A DNA stretch of 64,000 nt from Pseudomonas mosselii (GCF_003205295.1 NZ_QJRP01000023.1:1-64000), one strand, 5' to 3'. Positions 38,288 to 48,610 are shown, numbered from the stretch's first letter. Numbers and translations are program-made. The notes: generated from the letters alone by a model not told the origin.

Positions 38288-41200
38288 ACTTGACCTTGTG
38301 ACGACGCAAGGCCGCCCGGTAGTTTTTGGCATTGAGCGAAGACGTTTCATCTATCGTGGAACGAACTGAATGGTCTAGCCGAGCCGCCATTTGCTCCACG
38401 GTGGTATAGGTGAACAGTTCGATCACACTGAGCGTGTCAGCACCACTTTCCTTGCCCGGCAACCGGTCATGGAGCGCCAGCAGCAGCAGTGAGTTGCCAC
38501 CAGCTTCGAAAAAGTTGGTGCGTATATCAAAACCCGTGTGTCCGAGCAGATCGGCCCAAAGTTGCACAAGCAAGCTCTGCGTCTGGTTCGTCGGCTGTCC
38601 TGCTGTCGAAGGTCGTTGCTCGAGCGCTTGAAGCCGCGCACGCAGTGCCGAGGCGTCAAGCTTGCCTGCGGGCGTACGCTCGAGGAGATCACTGATGACA
38701 AAACGTTTAGGGATCATGGCGCGAGGCAAACGCTCAAGACAGAAGCGGCGCAGATCATGCTCCTGCAGTTCGCCCAACCTGGCCTCGACGAATGCGACAA
38801 GCAATGCGTCGCCCTCACTGCTGCAGACGAACGCGGCCCTCACCTGTGGATGATCGAGCAAGGCCCGCTCGATTTCCTCCGGTTCCAGTCTCACGCCCAG
38901 GCTTTTGAGCTGCCGGTCCCGGCGCCCTACATAATTGAGCACGCCCTTGCCATCAACAAACACGCTGTCGCCCGTCAAGTACATACGCGCGCCACTCTGG
39001 TCGCTGAAGGGGTCCGGCACGAAACGCGCGGCAGTGAGCGCCGGCATATTTCGATACCCGCGCGCGATCAAGCCACCGATAGCCAGTTCACCGACAGCTC
39101 CATCAGGCAACAGAGACCAGTCATCTCGTACCACATGACATCGAAGACCATCGCGAGCAACGCCGATAGGCACCTGCTCCTGCCCCGCGACTTTGTGGAT
39201 GCTTGTATACACCACTGCTTCGGTGGGCCCGTAAAGGTTCCACACCGAGCATTTGGGAACTTCGCTCGCCAGCAAGGCGGCCAAGGCCGGGCTAAAGACC
39301 TCACCGGCTACAAAAAGGTGTGTCACAGGCTCCAGCGAAATACCTGTCGCCAGTGCTGATCGCAGTACCGAAGGAACGGCAGCAAACCCGCCGATGCTCA
39401 AGCCCCGCAGGCGGTCGTGATAGGTGTGCCCATCATTGATGAACAGCGGGCAACCTGCCACGAGGGGGGCGAAGACCTCGAACAACGAAACATCGAACGA
39501 CGCATGCGTTAATACGTTGAACGCAGCGATGTGGCTGATATCGAGCGCGCGAGTTGCCCAGTCGACAAAACTGGCGAAGGCGCCATGGGAAACGCTGACG
39601 CCCTTTGGTTCGCCAGTCGAGCCAGACGTGTACATCACATACGCCAGCGAGTCGGCATGCACGAGGGCCATCACCTCGTTCTGCAGGCAGAGCTGCATCG
39701 CTGCCAGCGGCTGATCGAGCACCATCACTGGTATCCCCATACCGTGAGGAGCATGAGGTGCCACCAATGACGGATCGCAAACCACCAGCAACTGGATATT
39801 GTCGCGCTGGCAGATCATTTCAACGCGGTGCCATGGAAGGTCGGCGTCGAAGGGCACGACGCAAGCTCCGGCTCGCATTACCCCCAGCAGCGCGCCGATC
39901 ATCCGAGCGTCCAGACGCCCCCATACCGCAATGCAGGCTTCACCCTGGAATGCCATTGTCGCCACACACTGACCGATGTAAGCAGCGAACCGGTCCAGCT
40001 GGCCATAGGTAACGTGTTCGATGCCAGTGATCGCGACAGCATCAGGCCTGCGTCTTGCAATGTCCGCAATCCACTGTGGCACGCTCCCTTTGGGCGCTAT
40101 CTGCGTCAGCCGGTCGCCTTGCGGAGATTGCGCGCAGGCAAGCGCCATGCGCTGCTCGCAGGTTGAAACATCCAGAGCGCACTGTTCAAGCAAACGCGCA
40201 TAATCAGCCAGCATTTGCTCGCAGATGAGCTTATCGAGCACATGCGGACGATATTCGAAAGCCAGATGCAAAACCCCGTCGCTTCGACTCGCGCACGCCA
40301 ACAGATTCGCCTTGGCCTCTCGGTTGCGTAACCCTAAAGATACGCCTCGCAATGCCCCCATCCGCAAGTTCATGGCCGGGCCAGTCATCACGAAGAGGGT
40401 ACCGAGTAATTCAGCACGCGCTCCGCTGTTGCGCGATGCATACTCTACCAATACGCGATCCATCGAAGGATAGTCCGGCGACATCGCCTCCTCGACCTGC
40501 TGGGCAATGCAACGACAGAGGTCCGAAAACACCCGATCAGGTTCGATCCTATCGCCGATCAGTGCCAGTTGCTGGACGGGCCCAACCACGCGCATCAATT
40601 GCTCGTCCAGGCGTGCTGTCACAGGCGTGACGAGTGATGCGTCGCGGGTAGGCGAGTAGCGCGCCTGCAACATGACGAAAGCGGCCAGCAAGAAGGTGAA
40701 TTCGGAAACCTTCAGTGAGCGGGCGGCATCACTGACGGCAGCACTCACCTCAGGGGTAAGCTCACACTGCTCCAGAGCAGTCCAATCGCCGTTGCCCGCT
40801 TCATAACGCAACAAACGGCTCGGCTCGGCACTGCCCCTTTCCAGACGTTTCACGCACTTTTCCAGCAATCGGGACCTGCCGTCGCTGCCCGTTTGTTGCC
40901 GCTCCCACGACACGTAATCCCGATAAGCCGACGGTGCCGGCAGAACTGCCGTGCCGTCGCTGTACAAGGATGCAAACTCCTCCACCAGTTGCGCGGTAGA
41001 CCACTCGTCACATACCAGATGGTGCAGGACCCATAACAGGTAGACACTGCCGTCCCTTGCACTGACTACACGAACCCGAAAAAGCCCGCGCCTCGATACA
41101 TCGAACGGCCTGCCTGCCTCGTCCTCCAGCCATTTGCGAGCGACCGCCGAAGGTGCCTGGCCAGGTTCATCCAGAACGGACAGGGCGACAAGATCCAACT

Positions 41201-41621
41201 CAGCCTGCGCCGAGATGACGCCCACCAATTCTCCCGCAAAACGTTCGAAGCCCTGCCTCAATACCTCGTGGCGCTGAACCATCACGATCATGCAGTCACG
41301 CAGCCGATCGATATCCACCGGCCCATGCAGCTGCCAAGCCATCGGGACTGAGTAACTCCCCCCCTCTCCTGCGATCATGTGTGCAGCGTAGATTCGTTGC
41401 TGCGCACGCGAGGGAGGCACAAGGATCAGGCGCTCGACCATCAGCCGCTCAACAAGTGCGTCCCGCACTTCAGAGGCCAGGGCCTTGAGCCGATCGGTCA
41501 AGGCTCCAGGAGGGCCGGCGTAACACAACCGGCCCTGTTCACTCCAAAGCATAAGACCTGCGGCAACGAGCTCCCCGGCGACTTCAGTGGCGTTACAGCG
41601 TGCCACTTTCAAGTTCTTCAT
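38265..41621 (-). CDS. NRPS module, TubC-C-A(Ala-like)-PCP (BlmIX-like)
   Basis: About 1118 residues: TubC docking domain (1-60), C domain with HHLVCDE near 203, A domain with YTSGSTGEPKG near 668, PCP with GGNSLLLL near 1042. The specificity residues read DVFAFALVYK. This does not match a code I can name with certainty, but the small hydrophobic pocket and the position between a His-like module and a PKS fit Ala, as in bleomycin. The true start is ATG 41621, preceded by AGAGGA. The longer frame upstream is only read-through of the previous gene in another frame. It overlaps the previous NRPS by 29 bases. Its TubC domain should recognise the acidic tail of that NRPS (EELESGTL). Confidence 0.94.
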   Translation of the reverse strand: MKNLKVARCNATEVAGELVAAGLMLWSEQGRLCYAGPPGALTDRLKALASEVRDALVERLMVERLILVPPSRAQQRIYAAHMIAGEGGSYSVPMAWQLHGPVDIDRLRDCMIVMVQRHEVLRQGFERFAGELVGVISAQAELDLVALSVLDEPGQAPSAVARKWLEDEAGRPFDVSRRGLFRVRVVSARDGSVYLLWVLHHLVCDEWSTAQLVEEFASLYSDGTAVLPAPSAYRDYVSWERQQTGSDGRSRLLEKCVKRLERGSAEPSRLLRYEAGNGDWTALEQCELTPEVSAAVSDAARSLKVSEFTFLLAAFVMLQARYSPTRDASLVTPVTARLDEQLMRVVGPVQQLALIGDRIEPDRVFSDLCRCIAQQVEEAMSPDYPSMDRVLVEYASRNSGARAELLGTLFVMTGPAMNLRMGALRGVSLGLRNREAKANLLACASRSDGVLHLAFEYRPHVLDKLICEQMLADYARLLEQCALDVSTCEQRMALACAQSPQGDRLTQIAPKGSVPQWIADIARRRPDAVAITGIEHVTYGQLDRFAAYIGQCVATMAFQGEACIAVWGRLDARMIGALLGVMRAGACVVPFDADLPWHRVEMICQRDNIQLLVVCDPSLVAPHAPHGMGIPVMVLDQPLAAMQLCLQNEVMALVHADSLAYVMYTSGSTGEPKGVSVSHGAFASFVDWATRALDISHIAAFNVLTHASFDVSLFEVFAPLVAGCPLFINDGHTYHDRLRGLSIGGFAAVPSVLRSALATGISLEPVTHLFVAGEVFSPALAALLASEVPKCSVWNLYGPTEAVVYTSIHKVAGQEQVPIGVARDGLRCHVVRDDWSLLPDGAVGELAIGGLIARGYRNMPALTAARFVPDPFSDQSGARMYLTGDSVFVDGKGVLNYVGRRDRQLKSLGVRLEPEEIERALLDHPQVRAAFVCSSEGDALLVAFVEARLGELQEHDLRRFCLERLPRAMIPKRFVISDLLERTPAGKLDASALRARLQALEQRPSTAGQPTNQTQSLLVQLWADLLGHTGFDIRTNFFEAGGNSLLLLALHDRLPGKESGADTLSVIELFTYTTVEQMAARLDHSVRSTIDETSSLNAKNYRAALRRHKVKYGNDESI

Positions 41622-44600
41622 GCTTCCTCTCACTGCCCTGGGCCACATGTGCCTCCAGCGCCTCTGCCAACTGAGCGATATTGTCCATCGCCGCCAACAA
41701 GGTGCGAACGGGAATATCAACATCCAGCGTACTGCGCACTTTCGCGGCGATACGCAAAGCCGCAAGCGACTCGCCCCCCAAGGCCATGAAGTCGTCGTGA
41801 ATACCCACCCGCTCCACATTCAGGGCGGTTTGCCAGATGCCCGCCAACATCGCCTGCAGCGGCGACTTTGGCGCGGCAGACGAACGGTCGACCGCAGCCA
41901 GGGCAGCCGAATGCTCAAGGGACGCCAGATCAACCTTGCCGGTGCTGGAAACGGGGACCGCATCAACGAATACGAACTGAGCAGGCAGCATGTATTTCGG
42001 TAGGTTCTGCTTGCAGAATGCCTTGAGTTGATCCACCGAAAGTGCCTGCGCGGTATCACGTCGGACAATGTAGGCGACCAGTTGCTTGATCCCATTGATC
42101 GCCTTGACCGCGGCGACGGCCCGATGGATCTGAGGATGTGTGGCCAGGACATGCTCGATCTCACCTGGCTCTACCCGGAAGCCCTGGACCTTGACCAGAC
42201 GGTCGCGGCGAGCCAGGAACTCGATGTTGCCTTCAAGATCCAGCCGGACCAGATCGCCGGTTCGATAGAGCCGTGCTCCAGGTACATCGCTGAATGGGTC
42301 CGGCAGGTAGACGGCAGCCGTCTGCGCCGGGGCGCCCAGGTAGCCCTGCGCAACGCCTGCGCCACCGATGTACAACTCACCTGGTACACCCACCGCCACC
42401 GGATGCATGCGCTCATCGAGCACATAGAGCCTGGCGCCGGGAATGGACCGACCGATCGGCATCGTCGAAACCGGACGATAAGGCTGTCCCCGCCATACGC
42501 TCGCCCAGACCGTTGCTTCTGTCGGTCCGTACTCGTTGTACACGGTGACACCCGGAATTGCCGCAGCACGCTCATAGGTGTCGCACGGGAGCGCTTCACC
42601 AGCAGAAATGATCTGACGCAGTTTCAGAGTTGCAAAATCATCCGTTGCCAGCAATGTATCGAGCAACGACGGTGTACACAGGGTCATCGTCACGTGCGAT
42701 GCACTCAGGTACTGAACAAGCCCGGCCAAGTCCAGCAGGGTTTCCTCTTCAGGAATGACCAGCGTCGCTCCCCCTACCAGCGCACCGAATATGACGCCAA
42801 CGGCGCTGTCGAAAGCCTGTGAGGACAGCAGCGCGCAGCTATCCTGTGCCCCCAGCTCGTAGTACGAGACCCGGTCGTGCGTCGAGCTGTCCAGGTTCGC
42901 GTGGGAGACGACCGTGGCTTTGGGAGCGCCAGTCGAGCCAGAGGTAAAGATGACATAGGCAGCACTTTGCGCCGAAACAGGCACGTCTTCGAAGGCACCC
43001 ACAGCAGTGCCAGCATCGGAATAGCGAATGAAACGAATGTCATCATCCAGGCTCGGTGCCAGCTGCGCATGCGCGGCGTCATCGCATACCACCAGGCGCC
43101 CGATCTTCCTGATCGCAGAGGAAAGCCTTGCAGCCGGCTGATCGACATTGAGCGGCACATAGGCCGCGCCGCACTTGAGAATACCCAGCATGGCCACGAT
43201 CGCTTGCAGTCCGCGAGACATCAATACCCCGACCATGTCCGCGGGACGCACATGCTCTTCTTCCATCAAGCGCTTAGCGAACCGGCCTGCCATGACGTCC
43301 AACTCCGCGTAGGTGACGCGAAGCTGGCCACTGACAATGGCAATTTGCTCCGGTGTGCGACGTGCATGCTCGGCGATCTGTGCCACGACCGACTGGAATG
43401 GGCGTCGTTCGAGGTTCGCCGCAGTGCGGGTTGCTCCAAGCACCTGATCGAGCTGCCCACGAGGCAGGAAATCGTCAGCATGGTAGTTGGCCGAAGGATC
43501 CTCGACCATTGCCGTCAGGACAGCAAGGTAGAAGTGCCCGGCGACGTCCATTACCGCCTTGTCATAGCGCAGATTGTCGTACTCGAGGCGAACGCGCAGA
43601 TCTTTGTCGAATGGCGTCAGGAACGCATTGACACAGAAGGGGAATGTAGATTCCGCATAGACCTTGAGCCCCAGCATCTTGAGGTTTGGCCAACGCTGCA
43701 GCTCGTCGGTGACATGGTAGTGGTTGAAGAAGAACAACGTTTCGGAAAGCGGTTCGCTCCCGTGCTGGCGCTTGACTTCCGCCATAGGGTAACGCCGGCG
43801 TGCCAGCACCTCATGCTCGCTATGCAAGGTATCGAGGATCAACTCACGCCAGCTGCCTCCCGGCAGGCTCATGCGAAACGCCAGGCTGTTGACGAAAAGG
43901 CCTATGACAGCATGGCTATCACGATTCTCCGGCCGCCCGTTGGAAACGGTATACGACATGACGTCATCGACACCACCCAGCAGGCTCATCACCTTCATGT
44001 GAGCCGCCAGCAGAACGGACTTGAGTGGCACGGCAAGCTCACTGGCCAGTTGCTTGACGGCGTCGGACAACTCGACGCTGATCGGCACCTCGAACTTGAT
44101 GATTTCGCGCTGACCGAGGTCCGCCCGGGGTGGGACGAAACTGGGAAGCCGCATGACCGAGACATCCCGCATACGATCATTCCAGAACTCGCGGTAACTG
44201 TCGTCATTGACCGCTTGCTGCTCGAGCAAAATCGAATCGCGGAAAGTCGAACGCAGTGCCGGCAACTGGAAGTCTTCACTATTGATACTGGCCATATAGC
44301 GATTGACCAGTTCAGTCACCATCAAGGCATCGCTCCAGCCATCGATGATCTCATGGTGGAAGCTGTAGCTCAGCTGGCAGCTACCTTCAGAGAAGTGATG
44401 CAGCATGAAGCGGATCAGCGGGTACTGCTCAATTTCGAAGCCACGTTTCTTCTCATCTTCCAACCAGGCGTCCACGTAGTCCTGATGCGTCTGCGGATCG
44501 ACTTGCCTTAAATCGAGGTAACCAAACTCCGGCTCGCTTGCCTTGTGCACTAACTGCAGCGGACGGCTGAAATGAGTCAAGTCGAACGAAGTGCGCAGCA

Positions 44601-46614
44601 ACGGGTGACGGGCAACGAGTTCATGCACGGCTTTGCGCATCGCTTCGAGATCAACGGGCATCTCTACATGGTATGAGCAGATGGCGTGATAGACCGCCGA
44701 CTTGGCAGCGAACTCGCGGTGGTAGATCATCCCTTCCTGCAGAAGATTCAGCGGGTACGCGTCCTCCACATCGGCAGGAACTCGCGCTCGATCCTGCTCC
44801 GACACCAGGTAAAACGGTTCGGAAACAGGCAGGTCGACAGGCGCTGTCGTCTCGCGTACGGCCTTGGCTAGCGAACGCACGGTCGGGTAAGTGTGCAGCG
44901 TTGCAATCGTGAAGCGCACACCGCGCTGTTCAGCCAATGCGGTGACTTCGATACTGCGCAGAGAATCCCCACCGAGGGCGAAATAATTATCGTCCAGCAT
45001 AACGACATCGCGTTGCAATACACGTTGCCACACAGCAATCAGCGTTTCTTCGATACTGTCCGCGTGGAGCTCGTCGGCGGCTTGCGCTTGCACGATTTCC
45101 AGTTCGGCAAGGTTGCGACGATCGATTTTGCCATGGGCTGTGACAGGCAGCGCAGACAACGCAACGATGCGCGACGGGCGCATGTAGTCTGGCAGCACAT
45201 CACTCAGGTGTCTGGCCGCCGATTGCTCCACCTCCGCGGCCCCAGCCTGAGTCTCGACGAAGAGCATCAGGACATTGTTGGCACCTTCGCGCTTGACGAT
45301 TGCAGCGGCGTTGCTCACTTGCGCAACTGCCAACGCCTGCGTTTCGATTTCCGTCAGTTCAATGCGGTAGCCATTGACTTTGACCTGGGTATCCGTACGC
45401 CCGAAATAGACAAAGACACCGTCATCACGCAGTGCTCCCATGTCCCCGGTCCTGTAGCAAAGCCTCTCGTCCCAAGCCACTTGCTTGAGCTTTTTCGCGG
45501 AAAGCTCAGGATTGTCCAGATAACCGGACATGACACCCACTCCGGCGATCAGGAGCTCCCCCTGCATGCCAGCAGGCACCTGTATCCCATCTTCATCTAC
45601 GACGTACATCGCCATGCCATCGATAGGCTTGCCGATTGCCACACTTTCCCCGTTAGCCGAAGTCGTGCCATCCCATGCTTGAACACAGCAACCGACGGTG
45701 GCTTCGGTCGGCCCGTACTCATTGTAGATACGGCATTTGGGGGCAATTCGCTCAAGGGCTACACAATCGCGGACGAGCAGCTCTTCTCCACCGATTACGA
45801 AGACATGGGCCACTGTACAAGTACGTTGCTGAGCATCGAACCAGTCAATGATAGCCCGCACGTGAGTCGGGGTGACCTTCACTACTGCGGGTTGGCCCGC
45901 ATCCGCCAGGCGATGCAGCAATGCCTCCAGAGCCGAATCGCCTGGAAGGATGTCTACGCAACCGCCTGCGACAAGCGGTACCAGGAAGCTGGTGATGGAA
46001 AGGTCGAAGGTCGTCGCCGTATGCCATATTGCATCGTAGACGCCCTTGGTGGAGTAGCTTCGTGCAGCCCAGGTCAGGTAGTTGGCCAGGCCTTGGTTGG
46101 TTATCTGCACACCATTGGGCTCACCGGTCGTACCTGAGGTATGCAGAACGTACGCAATTTCATCACCAGCGCCAGACGCCTGAGGCTGTGCCAAGGTCTG
46201 ATCCTGCTCTTCGCACAGTTCCTGAAGCGAAAGCGCAGGCCAGTCGATACCTGGCAATGCCGTGTTTCCAGCAGTGAGAACCAGTGCCGGCGCGCAGCGG
46301 GCCATAATGGTTCGCAAACGCTGGATCGGCGAGTTCGGGTCGATCGGTACATACGCGGCTCCGACCCGCAGTGCTGCAAGAGCGGCGACAATGAACTCCA
46401 CCGAGCGCGGCATGAACAATACGATAGAGTTACCTGGCTGTACGCCTTTCGACAGCAGGGCACTGCTGGCAGCCTGTACACGCTCGGCCAGCTCTCGGTA
46501 GCTGATGGTTCGTACGCCCTCACGCAATGCGTCAGCATCAGGTGCTTGGCGTACCTGATCGTCGAACAGCGACAGCGTGGACGTAAGGGTTGCTTGTTGA
46601 TGATCCATAATCAT
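41593..46614 (-). CDS. NRPS, A(Asn)-PCP-C-A(His-like)-PCP (BlmX-like)
   Basis: 1673 residues beginning with an A domain without a C domain, so the preceding condensation comes from another protein (PCP-C or the FAAL synthetase). A1 (HTSGTTGEPNG near 161; Asn replaces the usual Lys) reads DLTKVGEVGK, an Asn code. PCP1 is near 550 (GGDSLRSI). The C domain has an intact HHEIIDG near 757. A2 (FTSGSTGAPKA near 1226) reads DSGLIAEVWK, close to codes given for His. PCP2 is near 1613 (GGESLAAL). Asn then His is the order of the metal-binding segment of bleomycin. The Asn A domain may also charge the stand-alone PCP-C. ATG 46614 or 46608 are equally possible starts. Confidence 0.94.
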   Translation of the reverse strand: MIMDHQQATLTSTLSLFDDQVRQAPDADALREGVRTISYRELAERVQAASSALLSKGVQPGNSIVLFMPRSVEFIVAALAALRVGAAYVPIDPNSPIQRLRTIMARCAPALVLTAGNTALPGIDWPALSLQELCEEQDQTLAQPQASGAGDEIAYVLHTSGTTGEPNGVQITNQGLANYLTWAARSYSTKGVYDAIWHTATTFDLSITSFLVPLVAGGCVDILPGDSALEALLHRLADAGQPAVVKVTPTHVRAIIDWFDAQQRTCTVAHVFVIGGEELLVRDCVALERIAPKCRIYNEYGPTEATVGCCVQAWDGTTSANGESVAIGKPIDGMAMYVVDEDGIQVPAGMQGELLIAGVGVMSGYLDNPELSAKKLKQVAWDERLCYRTGDMGALRDDGVFVYFGRTDTQVKVNGYRIELTEIETQALAVAQVSNAAAIVKREGANNVLMLFVETQAGAAEVEQSAARHLSDVLPDYMRPSRIVALSALPVTAHGKIDRRNLAELEIVQAQAADELHADSIEETLIAVWQRVLQRDVVMLDDNYFALGGDSLRSIEVTALAEQRGVRFTIATLHTYPTVRSLAKAVRETTAPVDLPVSEPFYLVSEQDRARVPADVEDAYPLNLLQEGMIYHREFAAKSAVYHAICSYHVEMPVDLEAMRKAVHELVARHPLLRTSFDLTHFSRPLQLVHKASEPEFGYLDLRQVDPQTHQDYVDAWLEDEKKRGFEIEQYPLIRFMLHHFSEGSCQLSYSFHHEIIDGWSDALMVTELVNRYMASINSEDFQLPALRSTFRDSILLEQQAVNDDSYREFWNDRMRDVSVMRLPSFVPPRADLGQREIIKFEVPISVELSDAVKQLASELAVPLKSVLLAAHMKVMSLLGGVDDVMSYTVSNGRPENRDSHAVIGLFVNSLAFRMSLPGGSWRELILDTLHSEHEVLARRRYPMAEVKRQHGSEPLSETLFFFNHYHVTDELQRWPNLKMLGLKVYAESTFPFCVNAFLTPFDKDLRVRLEYDNLRYDKAVMDVAGHFYLAVLTAMVEDPSANYHADDFLPRGQLDQVLGATRTAANLERRPFQSVVAQIAEHARRTPEQIAIVSGQLRVTYAELDVMAGRFAKRLMEEEHVRPADMVGVLMSRGLQAIVAMLGILKCGAAYVPLNVDQPAARLSSAIRKIGRLVVCDDAAHAQLAPSLDDDIRFIRYSDAGTAVGAFEDVPVSAQSAAYVIFTSGSTGAPKATVVSHANLDSSTHDRVSYYELGAQDSCALLSSQAFDSAVGVIFGALVGGATLVIPEEETLLDLAGLVQYLSASHVTMTLCTPSLLDTLLATDDFATLKLRQIISAGEALPCDTYERAAAIPGVTVYNEYGPTEATVWASVWRGQPYRPVSTMPIGRSIPGARLYVLDERMHPVAVGVPGELYIGGAGVAQGYLGAPAQTAAVYLPDPFSDVPGARLYRTGDLVRLDLEGNIEFLARRDRLVKVQGFRVEPGEIEHVLATHPQIHRAVAAVKAINGIKQLVAYIVRRDTAQALSVDQLKAFCKQNLPKYMLPAQFVFVDAVPVSSTGKVDLASLEHSAALAAVDRSSAAPKSPLQAMLAGIWQTALNVERVGIHDDFMALGGESLAALRIAAKVRSTLDVDIPVRTLLAAMDNIAQLAEALEAHVAQGSERKHEELESGTL

Positions 46615-46680
46615 TTGCTTTGTTCCATTCGTAGTTTTATTTATACAACCCGTTCGCCGCCTCGCTTCAGCGAATTCGGA

Positions 46681-47679
46681 TCAGGCAAGCATCTTCACGT
46701 AATGTTTGCGCAGCCCCGCGTAGGCATCACGGCCATGCGCGGTCAGCATATTGTCGATGAGCAATACGTCACCTCGTTGCAACATCAACCGATAGAGCAC
46801 CCGCTCGTAGGCATCCTTAAGCGTCTGATAGGTGTGCGGTTCGATTGCTGAGCCGTCTGCATACAGCGTCTGGAAGGGATAGACATCTGGTCCGTACAAC
46901 TGGTTGAAGGCCAGGCGCGTCGTCTCGGAAAGCGAGTATGCATTGAAGAAAACCCCGTGGTTGAACCAGGTCGACTGCTGGGTATGGGGGTGCCTCGATG
47001 ACCATGTCGCAGAGCGCTCGACAACCAGCTGATCTTGCTCCTTGAACCATTTATAACCACGTAACGCGAGCAACCGGGTTAGCTGCTCTTCATCCTGCAC
47101 GGCAAACGCTTGGCGCCAGTCGTAGCCGATACCTTCGATGAAACGACGCCTGTACCTCAGGCCCTTGGACTCACAGGTTTCGCGCAGGGCGGCGGGAATC
47201 TGGTCATGCACTTGCCGGGTATCGGCAAGCATCATCGCCCCCCCCGTCGAAGCAGGATGTTCGCAATAGAACGCAAGAAATCGCGGCCAGCGTGAAGCGT
47301 AGGCGTTCTCGTTGTGGAGAAATATTGATTCACGTGCGGGATACTCGGTCGCGGTATACAGATGCGCGTCCACTTCAGTTCGAGGCGTACTGCGTTCTTC
47401 ATACTCCAGCGACTCACTGCCCAGTACGTCCAGGGCGGCAGAAAAATGGCTGGCAGTGGCGACACTAAAGCCGCGAAACACGATCGCCCCGACATATTGC
47501 GCCAGATCAGTCAGCCTACCCGCGGCCTGGCTGAACAGCGCTGATAAATCCATGTTGGCCAGCGTCGCACGCACCACCACGCATGCGGCTTGCGCATCGG
47601 GCAATTCAAGCTCGACACCTGAGGGCATCGATGCCTGGCAAGCGCTCACTCGCCTTTGAACCTCCGCTAGTGAAAACAT
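46681..47679 (-). CDS. TauD/SyrP-like Fe(II)/2-oxoglutarate dioxygenase (first copy)
   Basis: About 332 residues of the TauD/TfdA family, SyrP/VioC-like. The proximal motif is FLHNENAY (His and Glu), the distal His lies in TAHGRDAY, and FRGFSV, TATEYPARE and DVLLIDNMLTAHGR mark the family. Hydroxylation of a carrier-bound residue is the likely role. It lies directly upstream of the Asn/His-like NRPS, so beta-hydroxy-His or beta-hydroxy-Asn is a reasonable guess. ATG 47679 starts 7 bases after the preceding stop and follows GAGG; the longer frame (47748) overlaps that gene and is rejected. Confidence 0.92.
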   Translation of the reverse strand: MFSLAEVQRRVSACQASMPSGVELELPDAQAACVVVRATLANMDLSALFSQAAGRLTDLAQYVGAIVFRGFSVATASHFSAALDVLGSESLEYEERSTPRTEVDAHLYTATEYPARESIFLHNENAYASRWPRFLAFYCEHPASTGGAMMLADTRQVHDQIPAALRETCESKGLRYRRRFIEGIGYDWRQAFAVQDEEQLTRLLALRGYKWFKEQDQLVVERSATWSSRHPHTQQSTWFNHGVFFNAYSLSETTRLAFNQLYGPDVYPFQTLYADGSAIEPHTYQTLKDAYERVLYRLMLQRGDVLLIDNMLTAHGRDAYAGLRKHYVKMLA

Positions 47680-47686
47680 GCAGGCC

Positions 47687-48610
47687 TCATATGCGGGTGG
47701 AAATCTGCAGGCGCTTGAGGCCATCGAGCTCAACCTTCTGCGCGCCAAGCTCAGTCATGTAGCGGCGGAGTTTTCCGCCCAGGAAAGCATCTGGCAACAA
47801 CCGGGGTTCGGCACTCTGCTCATCCATGTAAATCCCTTTCAAATGCGCCTCTCTGAGCAACTCCGCCACCCGTTCCTGCAAACCTTCGCCTGGTTGGCTG
47901 GTCGACGAGCACGTGCCTGGCACTTGTGGATGAGGGAAATCGAAAATCAGCACGATCCGATCTTCATCACTCAGATTCCACACCTCATGCTCATATGAAT
48001 CGTCGAATACGACGCACCGCCCGACCTGCCAGCGGACCGTTTCAGAACCGACGCGCATCATCGCGTCGGCAGGTGTGTTGATTCCCATATGCAAGCGCAG
48101 ACGCCCGTTGGTCTCGCCACAATGCGGCACGATATGCGTGCCTGGGATGATTCTGGATAGCATCACGACCCCGGCGCCAAGCAGCTCGCTGGGCAATTCG
48201 TTTAGCACGGCGAAGGTTGCAGGCAAATGACGGGCAGCACGCTCTGAACGCACTCCTGCCTCGAAAAAGACCAACTGCTGCCACTGCCCTCCCGACTCAA
48301 CCAAGGGCTCCTCGACATCGGAAAAGTTCTCGAAGCCTGCTGCCACAGCGGCCATCACTTCATTGACAATGATTTGCCCATGAGTCTCAAGGTGACGAGC
48401 CACTTCGAAGTCCGAGGCGTGGTAAAGCGCAGGGCCGTCTATTTCCTTCATGTAACGGATTGGTCGTTGCAAGGCGCTTGGGAAATAGCCTAGCTCGGCC
48501 ATCAACTGTGCGAGTCGTCGTGCCGCCGCCCAATCGGCGTGCGCCGCCATCTGCCCGATCAGCTCATTTGCACGAATACGCAAGCCTTCTTCCGTGCTGT
48601 CCTTAATCAT
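47687..48610 (-). CDS. Aspartyl/asparaginyl beta-hydroxylase family protein (PF05118)
   Basis: About 307 residues. The core PHCGETNGRLRLHMGI, followed by VGRCVVFDDSYEHEVWN and an IFD-HP segment, is the metal and 2-oxoglutarate site of the PF05118 family. Members hydroxylate Asp or Asn side chains, also in siderophore and peptide pathways. It is the third non-heme iron hydroxylase type here, next to the TauD-like enzymes. ATG 48610 lies 6 bases after GGAG and is preferred over ATG 48622. It is within the run thioesterase - this gene - TauD - Asn/His-like NRPS, which suggests action on the Asn or His residue. The substrate cannot be read from sequence. Confidence 0.88.
   Translation of the reverse strand: MIKDSTEEGLRIRANELIGQMAAHADWAAARRLAQLMAELGYFPSALQRPIRYMKEIDGPALYHASDFEVARHLETHGQIIVNEVMAAVAAGFENFSDVEEPLVESGGQWQQLVFFEAGVRSERAARHLPATFAVLNELPSELLGAGVVMLSRIIPGTHIVPHCGETNGRLRLHMGINTPADAMMRVGSETVRWQVGRCVVFDDSYEHEVWNLSDEDRIVLIFDFPHPQVPGTCSSTSQPGEGLQERVAELLREAHLKGIYMDEQSAEPRLLPDAFLGGKLRRYMTELGAQKVELDGLKRLQISTRI

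Noticed and set aside
38350..41819. Longer upstream starts for the genes now begun at 41621 (frame open to 41819) and 38287 (frame open to 38350)
   Set aside because: The extra residues are read-through of the overlapping upstream gene in another frame; docking-domain or KS homology and ribosome sites begin only at 41621 and 38287.
42877..44511. A 544-codon plus-strand open frame antisense to the Asn/His-like NRPS
   Set aside because: It lies wholly inside a strongly supported synthetase, has no recognisable domain or ribosome site, and is a product of GC-biased codon use. Similar long antisense frames at 36626-38170 and 29875-31074 are rejected for the same reason.
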